Assembly (NCBI GenBank): GCA_036986155.1
Contig: BTRA01000170.1
Location: 1 to 5,820, forward strand
Origin: JACZXQ01 sp036986155
GTDB taxonomy: Bacteria > Gemmatimonadota > Gemmatimonadetes > Longimicrobiales > Gaopeijiaceae
Length of the DNA: 5,820 bases
Reading direction: 5' to 3'
Below, piece by piece: positions 1-5,820 of this stretch (position 1 is the first letter of the stretch; the number at the start of each line of letters is the position of its first letter). Under the pieces are notes generated by a model. That model searched no databases, was not told the origin of the DNA, and saw nothing but the letters and a program-made list of their open reading frames with translations. The position numbers and the translations under genes were made by a program.

Positions 1-159
1 GCGCTGGTCTCCGACTTCGCCGAGGAACTTGAGCGTGATGTGGTACGTGGCCGCTTCGACCCAGCGCACTGGAAGGCCTTCGTCCCGAAGTGGCTTCGTT
101 GCGCGGTAGACGCGATCTTTTTCCTTCTTGGGGAGGTTCAGTGCGACGAAAAGGCGCAT
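1..159 (-). CDS. thpR: RNA 2',3'-cyclic phosphodiesterase (ThpR/LigT family), N-terminal fragment
   Basis: This is the first 53 codons of a gene that continues past the left edge of the window. The protein begins MRLFVALNLP and contains VRWV followed by YHITLKFLGEV, the classic N-terminal pattern of the 2H phosphoesterase family. The H40-I-T42-L motif is the first of the two HxTx catalytic motifs; the second would lie outside the window. Family members hydrolyse 2',3'-cyclic phosphate ends of RNA to 2'-phosphates and were first described as tRNA 2'-5' ligases; they are soluble cytoplasmic proteins of about 180 residues. The ATG start is supported by a strong GAGGAA ribosome binding site at 171-166 with a 6-nt spacer. 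The gene starts 35 nt after the cysteine desulfurase stop, so the two are probably co-transcribed. Identification is from motifs only. Confidence 0.9.
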   Translation of the reverse strand, partial: MRLFVALNLPKKEKDRVYRATKPLRDEGLPVRWVEAATYHITLKFLGEVGDQR

Positions 160-194
160 TCGAGCTTCCTCGGGATTTCTGTTCGCCTCGGTAT

Positions 195-1358
195 CTAGGA
201 TACGGGTACGCTCGCGCTCTTCGCGAGAGCGTGCACACCCTCGATCGCTCGATGGACATCTTCCACCGTCGAGGCCCACCCGAGAGAGAGCCTGAACGCA
301 CCCGATGCGGCCGTGCCTATTATTTGATGGATTTCGGGCGCACAATGCAAGCCCGCCCTGCCCATCACCCCCCACTCGGTGTCCAGTCGGCTCGCAAGCG
401 TGCTCGCATCCATGGCAGCGGTAGTGATCGTCACGATCCCGGCCCCATCAGGCGCTTCGGGCGAGAGAACACGGACTCGGGAAATCTCGGACAGCCCGTC
501 ACGCAACTGCGTCTTCAAGGCCCCTATCTCTTCATGGATCGATGCCACGCCGCGTTCGTCCAGGAATCGACAGCCGGCCAGGAGTCCGGCCAGTCCAGGG
601 CCGTTGACGCTGCCCGCCTCGAGCCGGTCGGGCATCGACGCCGGCATACTCACCGCCTGCGAGTGCACGCCGCCGGTACCGCCGAGAACCGTCGGCTCGA
701 TGTCGACACCCTCTCGAGCCCAAAGCCCCCCGGTTCCCTGAGGGCCGAGCATTCCCTTGTGCCCCGTGAACGCAACCATGTCCGCGCCATCCGCTCCATG
801 ACTCACCGGCACGTGTCCAACCGACTGGGCCGCGTCCACAAGAACGAGTGCCCCGGCCTCGTGGGCAAGGTCGGCGAGTTGGGCCAGCGGCATCTTGGTT
901 CCGAGAACATTCGAGACTTCGTTCACGACGAGGAGTGTGGCACCCTCGAGCAAGCGTTCGACCTCCGTGAGGTCGACGGCACCGTCGGGAGATCCGGAGA
1001 TCGACCTGACGACGACGCCTCGGGAGCGTTCCAGGGCGTGTACGGGCCGCCGCACGGAGTTGTGGTCGTACTCCGAGATCACTACCGTGTCACCTGCCCT
1101 CAATGAGCCCGCCAGTGCCGCATTCAGCCCATAGGTAGCGTTCGGCATGAATGCGATCCGACCGGGATCCCCCGAGACGCCCAAGAGTCTGGCGACCTGC
1201 TGTCGGCAATGGAGGGCCATCCGCCCAGCCGCGAGCGCCCGAGAATGCCCCCCCCGCCCCGGGGTGGCTCCGCACCCAGTGAGGAAATCCGATACCGCGT
1301 CGACGACCTGCTGGGGCCGGATGGCCGACGTGGCCGCGTAGTCGAGGTAGTAGGTCAT
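195..1358 (-). CDS. PLP-dependent cysteine desulfurase-like protein (aminotransferase class V)
   Basis: A complete 387-residue class V aminotransferase-fold enzyme, expected to take sulfur from L-cysteine as an enzyme persulfide and leave alanine. The start MTYYLDYAATS matches the family N-terminus (Y-x-D-x-A-A-T-S), which fixes the ATG although the ribosome binding site is poor (only GAG about 9 nt upstream). Visible motifs are GRGGH (34-38), E-Y-D-H99-N-S (H99 probably stacks on PLP), V-D175-A-A-Q178-S, T-G-H-K201-G (Schiff-base lysine) with GPQGTGG following, R-A-G-L-H-C339-A-P-x-x-H (likely persulfide cysteine) and F-R356-L-S-L-G (substrate carboxylate). The GRGGH and GLHCAP..H patterns point to the stand-alone 'cysteine desulfurase family protein' group rather than housekeeping IscS or SufS. 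No IscU, SufU or SufE partner is in the window, so the sulfur acceptor is unknown. It lies 98 nt after the propeller lipoprotein and 35 nt before thpR. Confidence 0.88.
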   Translation of the reverse strand: MTYYLDYAATSAIRPQQVVDAVSDFLTGCGATPGRGGHSRALAAGRMALHCRQQVARLLGVSGDPGRIAFMPNATYGLNAALAGSLRAGDTVVISEYDHNSVRRPVHALERSRGVVVRSISGSPDGAVDLTEVERLLEGATLLVVNEVSNVLGTKMPLAQLADLAHEAGALVLVDAAQSVGHVPVSHGADGADMVAFTGHKGMLGPQGTGGLWAREGVDIEPTVLGGTGGVHSQAVSMPASMPDRLEAGSVNGPGLAGLLAGCRFLDERGVASIHEEIGALKTQLRDGLSEISRVRVLSPEAPDGAGIVTITTAAMDASTLASRLDTEWGVMGRAGLHCAPEIHQIIGTAASGAFRLSLGWASTVEDVHRAIEGVHALAKSASVPVS

Positions 1359-1370
1359 ACGCGGGGACTC

Positions 1371-1395
1371 GTGATTCAGCGAGACGGGTGATTCA
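1371..1395 (-). repeat. Short direct repeat TGAATCAC x2 upstream of the cysteine desulfurase
   Basis: The 8-base word TGAATCAC (minus strand) occurs at 1395-1388 and again at 1378-1371, a period of 17 nt, in the 98-nt gap before the desulfurase start. Tandem half-sites on nearly the same helix face could be an operator, but two 8-mers are weak evidence and chance is possible. No clear promoter or intrinsic terminator was found in the gap. A stem ATAGC/GCTAT with a 17-nt loop exists there but has no U-tract. Confidence 0.2.
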
Positions 1396-1456
1396 ATAGC
1401 CGGCAGACGAAGTCAAAGCTATCCGAAGCGGAAACACCGAACAAGCGAATCCACGC

Positions 1457-2566
1457 CTACCCTTCTGGGATCTCGGTGAAGGCTACGGCGATCGGGCAAA
1501 CCCCGACGGGCATCGTCGCTTCAACTTCGAAGGTAGACGAAAGCCGCAGAATCGCGCTCGGCCTCACACAGTCGGGGCGCAGGGTGTACAGGCGGCCCGC
1601 CGCATCGAAGCCGAGCCCTGAAGCGCTCGGAACACCTTCCGGTTCGATTGCGCGCTCCGTCGCACGCACGAACTGCCCGGAAACAGGACTCCAGATCGCC
1701 ACCCCATAGGAAAATGCCGGCACGTAGAGGTCACCCTCCGGACCAAAGGCGGGCGCACCGGGGAAGTCCCCGAACCCCCCCTGCCAGTCGACCTCTCCAG
1801 GAATCGAGCCGTCGAGCATCGAGACGCTACCGTTGTCCCCGAAGAATCGCCCGGCGTTGACCACGTAGATTCGGCCGTCGGGGCCCACCGCTCCCGAGGA
1901 GGGGTTCTCGCCCGACACGTCAATCGTCGCGAGCACTTCCAGCCTCGCCACGTCTAGTACCGTAATCGTGCCCGGGCCGGTGGGTAGAAAGTCCGGACCA
2001 AGCTCACCGTTGAACACGAAGGCCCTGCCCTGATGGACGATCACTCCCTGTGGGAACACTCCGACGTCGATCGAGGTGACCAACGTGCCATCGACCACGT
2101 TGACGACCGACACGCTCCCCAGGCCGGGGTTGGCCACCATGACCCGCTCATCGTCCAAGAAGGCAGCCCCGGTCGCCCCCGACCCTTCCGGGAGCGCGAC
2201 GGTGCGCGTGACGAGTCCCGTCGTCAGGTCCACGACCGCGACAGCCGGAACGAGCCCAAGGGGCACGGCGACCAACGAGCCACGCACCGCCATGCTGACC
2301 GGAGATCCATCGGGCGCCAACCCGATCGTGAACGGAGTACCCTGGGAGTTCACGCCGAATACGGTTAGCGAGATATCCACTGAATTGAGGACCACCCCCA
2401 CTTCCCTCACTATGGGCAATTCGGGTCCCGAGCTGTCTGAACAGCCCGCCATGACGAGCGTCAGGCTCAGGGAGACCAGCATGGACCCTATCAGGTGCTG
2501 ACTGCGTCGCGGCTCGGCGGGCTTTCCCATTCCTTGCCTCGCTTTCCAGTGAAGATGACACGTCAT
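1457..2566 (-). CDS. Surface beta-propeller lipoprotein, YncE-like, candidate BtuG-type cobalamin-binding partner of BtuB
   Basis: A 369-residue exported protein. The N-terminus has a basic stretch, a hydrophobic segment (about 25-38) and a lipobox V-M-A-G-C with the lipidated cysteine at 42. Residue +2 is Ser, which under E. coli rules favours the outer membrane. The rest is a run of short beta-rich repeats typical of a YncE-like seven-bladed propeller: V-A-V-V-D-L-T-T-G, V-S-V-V-N-V-V-D-G-T, I-T-V-L-D-V-A-R-L and P-D-G-R-I-Y-V-V-N. C333 and C357 near the end could form a disulfide. The ATG at 2566 overlaps the btuB stop in an ATGA junction, suggesting translational coupling. A second ATG at codon 13 (2530) has GAGG 6 nt upstream and gives a more usual lipoprotein signal, so it may be the true start. 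Because it follows a riboswitch-controlled btuB, a role like Bacteroides BtuG (capturing B12 above BtuB) is inferred; the sequence itself shows only propeller and lipoprotein features. Confidence 0.8.
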   Translation of the reverse strand: MTCHLHWKARQGMGKPAEPRRSQHLIGSMLVSLSLTLVMAGCSDSSGPELPIVREVGVVLNSVDISLTVFGVNSQGTPFTIGLAPDGSPVSMAVRGSLVAVPLGLVPAVAVVDLTTGLVTRTVALPEGSGATGAAFLDDERVMVANPGLGSVSVVNVVDGTLVTSIDVGVFPQGVIVHQGRAFVFNGELGPDFLPTGPGTITVLDVARLEVLATIDVSGENPSSGAVGPDGRIYVVNAGRFFGDNGSVSMLDGSIPGEVDWQGGFGDFPGAPAFGPEGDLYVPAFSYGVAIWSPVSGQFVRATERAIEPEGVPSASGLGFDAAGRLYTLRPDCVRPSAILRLSSTFEVEATMPVGVCPIAVAFTEIPEG

Positions 2567-4758
2567 GGAAGTCTCTGGACTTCCATGGCCAGCCCGAGCG
2601 TCCGTCCGGGCTGTGGGAATCCGAAGATCAAAGCGTCCGTTTGATCGAGAAGCCGGTCCACGCGGAGACCTGCCCGTACCCGCCAGCCCGCAGGGCGCCA
2701 GGTGTGGCGGATGGCAACGTCGATGCTCCAGAAACCGGGCAACTCGTTCACAGGAGAAGGCACCGGAAAGCGGGCACCCAGGTAGCGCGCCCTACCGCCT
2801 CCGCTCCAGGATCCCAGCTCGAAGTCGGCTCGCAGGGCGCCGGTGTGGCGTGGGCGGTAGAGTACCTGCACGGGTTCGGGGTCGTCGCGGTCATAGGTGA
2901 CACGGACGAGCGAGAACTCGGCCTTCAATTTGAGGGATCCACCACCACCGAAGTAAGCGTCGGCGCCGAACCATGCCTCGAGGCCATCGCGCCTTACGTC
3001 GATGTTGCGTGGGCTCCATACGAAGCGGAAGTCGGGCTGCCAAACGATCATTCCGGCGATGTCCCCTCGAAAGGCGCTCAGTCCCCCCGACCACCCTACG
3101 GCGCGGCCGCCCGCGAAGGCGACCGCGGCCTCCCACTCCGAGGGCACGCGCTCGGGTCCGAGATCGGGGTTCGGCACCACAGCGACGCCCTCACGAAAGT
3201 ATTGATCGCCGAGGCTGGGAGGGCTGAAGCCGCTTCGCTGCGAGACCTGAAGAGAGACCGGACCGCGGGCCCAGGCCACACCAACCTCGTGCGTAGTCCT
3301 CCAGATTCCGCTGAGTCCGTCTCGATGTGCCCGAACAGCTAGGGAGAGGGTCGGCGCGGCATTTCCGAGCGGCGGCGTCACGGCACCATGGGCATACGCG
3401 CTCGTCTCGGCCCGCTGGCGAGGCGAAGTCTCGCTGAGCGCGCCGGAGTTTACCCGCTGGTACTCGCCGTCCAGGCCACCTCCCACCTCCGGGCGCCATA
3501 TCCCGGACCAACGGCGGGTCACGGCGATCTTGAGGCCTCCACTCGAAAGCCGGGTTCGCGTGTCGAACGAACGTCCGAGCGGAGGGTCGGGGTCTTCGAG
3601 GTGCGCCTCGTCCAAAGTGCCGAACAGGGTCGCTCCCAAGTCCAAGCCCTGCTCGACACGACTCCAGGCAATCGACGCCTGGGAGCGTGTGGCGGTTTGT
3701 CGGGCCGATCGTGAGGGTGCGAAGCTCTTGCCCGGCAGTCCTCGCTCGATCCGCTCCGAGCCCAGCCTCAGCCGTAGGAGCCCTTCGGCCACAACGCCAT
3801 TGACCGTCGCCCACCCGGTCCAGCGCTCGACATCAGCGTTGCGTCGATGGGCTTCGCCTCCTCCTATGTCGCCCGGTTGAGTGAAGGTGAAGCCACCATC
3901 CGCGCCGGAGGCCTCTCCACCCGCTCCGATTCGGAACCCCCCCGCCGAAGCGCCCCACTCTGCGGCGGCTCTCCAACGGCCGAGCGACCCTCCCTCGGTT
4001 CGCAGCCTGGGCCCGGATCCGGCTGCTCTCGTCCGAACCAGCACTACGCCACCCTGCGCCCTTTGGCCGAAGCGCGCGGTGTGCGCGCCGGGAAGAACGG
4101 TGATCTCCTCGGCGGAAGAGGCCGCGAGCCGCGAGAGGTCGGCTTCACCGGTCGTCGGATCGTTGAGTGGAACCCCGTCGATCAGGACCAGCACGCCGTC
4201 CCCCGCAACACCTCGAATGCTGATGGTTTGCGCGCCACCCACACCCCGCTCGCTTACCGTTACGCCGGGTCGGCCGCGTAGCAGGTCACCCAACGTACTC
4301 GCACCAGCATCGCGAATCTCAGGCGAGCCTATGGAATAGGCTCCTGGGGCGACCGCCGGATCCAATCTCACCCCCAGGCCGCCGATCCCAATCGGTGTCG
4401 GTGTCATTACCAGGCGGACCCGGGCAATCGCGCCGTTCTCCACCGAGACGAGAACCTCGGCCGGCGCATATCCAAGGCGCGTTACCATCAAGCGGTGCGC
4501 ACCCGGGTCCACGCCGCGCAGGCGGAACGCGCCCGCCTGGTCCGAGGTAGTGGCGCGCGATTGATCAGCGAGTTGGACCGCTACCTGGGATACGGGCGCC
4601 CCGGTCACAGCGTCCGTCACGGATCCATGGATCTGGCCGGGCCATTGGGCCGAGGCTCGAGGCGGGTGGAGAGCCCCGAGCGCGAGCAGGCTGAGCACGC
4701 CGGCCAACGCGGTTGGCCGGCCACGCGGCCAAGTCGATATGAGATAAAAAGCCCGCAC
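2563..4758 (-). CDS. btuB: TonB-dependent outer-membrane receptor, BtuB-type vitamin B12 transporter
   Basis: A 731-residue outer-membrane receptor expected to import cobalamin using energy from TonB-ExbB-ExbD. Order of parts: signal peptide (1-37, cleavage after A-S-A before Q38), a carboxypeptidase-regulatory-like beta domain (about 41-118, with G-x-V-T-D-x-x-T-G-x-P-V and the R-x-L-G-Y end), plug domain (about 140-245, with L-L-R-G-R-P-G-V, S-I-R-G, V-L-V-L-I-D-G-V-P-L-N-D, and F-G-x-x-A-x-G-G-V-V), then a beta-barrel to the end. The plug stretch V-L-V-L-I-D-G-V plus A-D-L-S strongly resembles BtuB. The cobalamin riboswitch just upstream makes B12 the most likely substrate. The start is GTG at 4758, preceded by GAGAGGA at 4769-4763 with a short 4-nt spacer; no in-frame ATG gives a sensible signal peptide. 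No canonical TonB box is obvious between the two N-terminal domains, and the protein ends R-L-P rather than in an aromatic residue. Its stop overlaps the next start by 4 nt. Confidence 0.88.
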   Translation of the reverse strand: MRAFYLISTWPRGRPTALAGVLSLLALGALHPPRASAQWPGQIHGSVTDAVTGAPVSQVAVQLADQSRATTSDQAGAFRLRGVDPGAHRLMVTRLGYAPAEVLVSVENGAIARVRLVMTPTPIGIGGLGVRLDPAVAPGAYSIGSPEIRDAGASTLGDLLRGRPGVTVSERGVGGAQTISIRGVAGDGVLVLIDGVPLNDPTTGEADLSRLAASSAEEITVLPGAHTARFGQRAQGGVVLVRTRAAGSGPRLRTEGGSLGRWRAAAEWGASAGGFRIGAGGEASGADGGFTFTQPGDIGGGEAHRRNADVERWTGWATVNGVVAEGLLRLRLGSERIERGLPGKSFAPSRSARQTATRSQASIAWSRVEQGLDLGATLFGTLDEAHLEDPDPPLGRSFDTRTRLSSGGLKIAVTRRWSGIWRPEVGGGLDGEYQRVNSGALSETSPRQRAETSAYAHGAVTPPLGNAAPTLSLAVRAHRDGLSGIWRTTHEVGVAWARGPVSLQVSQRSGFSPPSLGDQYFREGVAVVPNPDLGPERVPSEWEAAVAFAGGRAVGWSGGLSAFRGDIAGMIVWQPDFRFVWSPRNIDVRRDGLEAWFGADAYFGGGGSLKLKAEFSLVRVTYDRDDPEPVQVLYRPRHTGALRADFELGSWSGGGRARYLGARFPVPSPVNELPGFWSIDVAIRHTWRPAGWRVRAGLRVDRLLDQTDALIFGFPQPGRTLGLAMEVQRLP

Positions 4759-4783
4759 GTCTTCCTCTCGAAGAGTGCATGGT
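4746..4783 (-). terminator. Riboswitch expression platform: terminator-like hairpin covering the btuB ribosome binding site and start
   Basis: On the minus strand, GCACTCTTC pairs with GAAGACGTGC (4778-4755) as a nine-pair stem with one bulged C and the loop GAGAG. CC (4782-4781) can add pairs with GG (4754-4753) across an AT bulge. Five U residues follow at 4750-4746. This is the form of an intrinsic terminator directly after the cobalamin aptamer. The loop and descending arm hold the GAGAGGA ribosome binding site, and the base of the stem holds the GTG start of btuB, so the hairpin could also block translation. The U-tract lies inside codons 3-5 of btuB. Pairing was found by eye, without energy calculation. 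Confidence 0.6.
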
Positions 4784-4787
4784 CCGC

Positions 4788-4947
4788 GCGGGCGTGCAGG
4801 TCTCCTGACTCAAGGCCGCTCCCCTCACCTTCCCAGGACCGTGATCCCAGTGGTCTTCGAGAGAGCGTTCCGGCTCTAGTACGCCGGGCCTAACACAGTG
4901 GCGGGGCCGTGCCGGAGTCTCACCGGCTTCCGAGATGCCCAGCCCGC
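4788..4947 (-). promoter_or_regulatory. Cobalamin (vitamin B12) riboswitch aptamer
   Basis: The minus strand between the mscS-like gene and btuB carries the conserved cobalamin riboswitch landmarks in the right order. These are a GCCGG/CCGGC hairpin with GGTGAGACTCC (4928-4911), CCCCGCCACTGTG (4906-4894), ACCACTGGG (4854-4846), GGGAAGGTG (4834-4826), and the B12 box AGTCAGGAGACCTGC (4810-4796). The ends close as P1 by GCGGGC (4947-4942) with GCCCGC (4793-4788). The RNA binds a cobalamin such as adenosylcobalamin and normally lowers expression of B12 uptake genes when the vitamin is plentiful. Here it precedes btuB by about 30 nt, which supports the receptor's substrate. Exact outer boundaries are approximate. 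Confidence 0.95.
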
Positions 4948-4968
4948 AGAATTCAGTTTGTCGGGGTC

Positions 4969-4997
4969 AATTTAGCGGGGGGTGGACCGGCCCGCAA
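4969..4997 (-). promoter_or_regulatory. Possible sigma70-type promoter for the riboswitch-btuB transcript
   Basis: TTGCGG (4997-4992) and TAAATT (4974-4969) are separated by exactly 17 nt and would place the RNA start near 4962, about 15 nt before the P1 strand of the riboswitch. The -35 box begins at the base after the mscS-like stop codon. Matches to consensus are moderate (3/6 and 4/6). The spacer is very C/G-rich and can fold as a GCGGG/CCCGC hairpin, which might instead be a weak end signal for the upstream gene. Confidence 0.35.
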
Positions 4998-5820
4998 TCA
5001 GCCCGATCGCGTTTCCCCATCCACCGTGTCGGCGGCGGATTCGTCGCCCTCGAGAAGCTGTGGCCGAGGCGTCATCAGATGGGACTCGCGATGCTCGGCC
5101 GAGAACATGCGCCGGGTCGGGTACGCGAGTTCGATGTCGGGCTCCTCCGCAAACGCATCCAGAATGCCCTCCCAAATGGCCTGCTCGGCTCCCCGCCGGG
5201 CCCGGGGCTCAGCCAAGTGCCGGACGGTCAGGAGCACCCCGCTGTCACGCACCGTCGTATACACCGTGGCGCTCAGGGTGCGGTACGAGATGAGCAGCCG
5301 GCGGGTTGCTCGTGGGATTATGTCCTTGGCCCGTCTGCTGAGCTCCCCAGTCTCCTCCTCCACCACCTTTCCCAGGATCGCCTTGGCTTTCTTCCAATCG
5401 CTCTCGAACGTTACGAGCACCGGAATCTCATTCCACACGTACGGGAACTCGGCCGTGTAGTTGGCGATGGGGTCGCTGAGAAGCTTTTGGTTGGGTATGT
5501 GCACCACTCGACCCGTGCTCTGGTCCGCATCCACCCAGTTTCCGATCTCAAGCAGCGTGAACTCGAAGATCCTGATGTCAACCACATCGCCGGCGAACCC
5601 GGCAATCTGAATTCGGTCGCCCACGTCGAAGGGTCGTTTCCACATGATGAACACCCAGCCCGCCAAGTCGGCGATGAGGTCCTTCAGCGCGAGTGCTGCC
5701 CCGGCCGTAGCAAGTCCGAGGAACGTGCCTATGTGCCTTAACACGCCCAGCCAAATCGTGCCGATGACGACCAGGGTGATGATCGAACTGGCGAGGGCGA
5801 GACCCTTGGTGAACTGGTAG
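4998..5820 (-). CDS. MscS-family mechanosensitive ion channel, C-terminal part
   Basis: The frame is open to the right edge of the window, so this is the last 273 codons of a longer gene; the GTG at 5744 is internal, not a likely start. Numbered from the edge, residues 7-27 form a hydrophobic transmembrane helix. Residues 33-60 form the pore-lining helix, with the Gly/Ala-rich pattern G-L-A-T-A-G-A-A-L-A-L-K-D-L and then K-R-P-F-D-V-G-D-R-I, the hallmark of MscS. The following beta domain (G-D-V-V-D-I, then V-V-H-I-P-N-Q, N-Y-T) and an alpha-beta C-terminal domain complete the cytoplasmic vestibule. The last 25 residues are acidic and probably disordered. Such channels open under membrane tension and release solutes during osmotic downshock. 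It appears unrelated to B12 uptake; the downstream promoter and riboswitch begin directly after its stop. Confidence 0.92.
   Translation of the reverse strand, partial: YQFTKGLALASSIITLVVIGTIWLGVLRHIGTFLGLATAGAALALKDLIADLAGWVFIMWKRPFDVGDRIQIAGFAGDVVDIRIFEFTLLEIGNWVDADQSTGRVVHIPNQKLLSDPIANYTAEFPYVWNEIPVLVTFESDWKKAKAILGKVVEEETGELSRRAKDIIPRATRRLLISYRTLSATVYTTVRDSGVLLTVRHLAEPRARRGAEQAIWEGILDAFAEEPDIELAYPTRRMFSAEHRESHLMTPRPQLLEGDESAADTVDGETRSG

Noticed and set aside
213..233. CGCTCT/AGAGCG hairpin near the end of the desulfurase gene
   Set aside because: It lies within coding sequence about 15-35 nt before the stop and has no T-run on the minus strand, so it is not supported as a terminator.
90..1106. 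Long plus-strand open frame of 338 codons
   Set aside because: It is antisense to the cysteine desulfurase, whose family motifs are intact. The translation is Arg/His-rich with no recognisable domain, as expected of a shadow frame in GC-rich DNA.
4565..4780. Minus-strand ATG at 4780 as an alternative start for a gene after the riboswitch
   Set aside because: It is out of frame with the receptor, and its product lacks a signal peptide and known domains. It has no good ribosome binding site, while the GTG at 4758 gives a proper signal peptide.
4945..4970. TTGACC on the minus strand near 4970-4965 as a -35 box
   Set aside because: At 17 nt spacing the -10 position would be GCGGGC, the P1 strand of the riboswitch, which is not promoter-like.
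4935..5741. Plus-strand open frame of 268 codons opposite the mscS-like gene
   Set aside because: It lies opposite a clear MscS domain and also crosses the riboswitch region. The translation has no domain features or transmembrane pattern.
1..5820. CRISPR arrays, tRNA or rRNA genes, insertion sequences, phage genes
   Set aside because: No spaced repeats, tRNA-like cloverleaf, transposase motifs or terminal inverted repeats were seen.

Overview
The window is GC-rich bacterial chromosomal DNA in which every supported gene lies on the minus strand, so transcription runs from high to low coordinates. The likely source is a Gram-negative bacterium with an outer membrane. Evidence for this is a TonB-dependent receptor with an N-terminal carboxypeptidase-regulatory-like domain and an outer-membrane-type lipoprotein starting C-S-D-S-S-G-P after its lipobox. 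That lipoprotein style, the 'ASA-Q' signal cleavage site and the receptor architecture resemble Gemmatimonadota and relatives. This phylum guess comes from sequence style only.

Layout in transcription order: (1) the C-terminal 273 codons of an MscS-family mechanosensitive channel enter from the right edge and stop at 4998. (2) A 239-nt intergenic region holds a possible sigma70-type promoter directly after the channel stop codon, a cobalamin (B12) riboswitch aptamer (about 4947-4788), and a hairpin plus U-tract (4783-4746) that overlaps the next start codon. (3) A 731-aa TonB-dependent receptor, identified as BtuB from its plug sequence and the riboswitch. (4) A 369-aa beta-propeller lipoprotein whose ATG overlaps the receptor stop in an ATGA junction. 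(5) After 98 nt, a 387-aa PLP-dependent cysteine desulfurase-like protein. (6) After 35 nt, the first 53 codons of an RNA 2',3'-cyclic phosphodiesterase (ThpR/LigT) running off the left edge.

The central story is a B12-controlled outer-membrane uptake module. The riboswitch senses cobalamin and controls a BtuB receptor. The coupled surface lipoprotein is a good candidate for a cobalamin-capturing partner, analogous to the beta-propeller BtuG that works with BtuB in Bacteroides. No inner-membrane transporter (BtuFCD) or cobalamin biosynthesis gene lies inside the window. The cysteine desulfurase and ThpR may be read from the same transcript, since no convincing terminator separates them, but a functional link to B12 is not shown.

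The least ordinary element is the riboswitch expression platform. One hairpin appears to act at once as an intrinsic terminator, as a cover for the Shine-Dalgarno sequence, and as the site of the GTG start codon of btuB.
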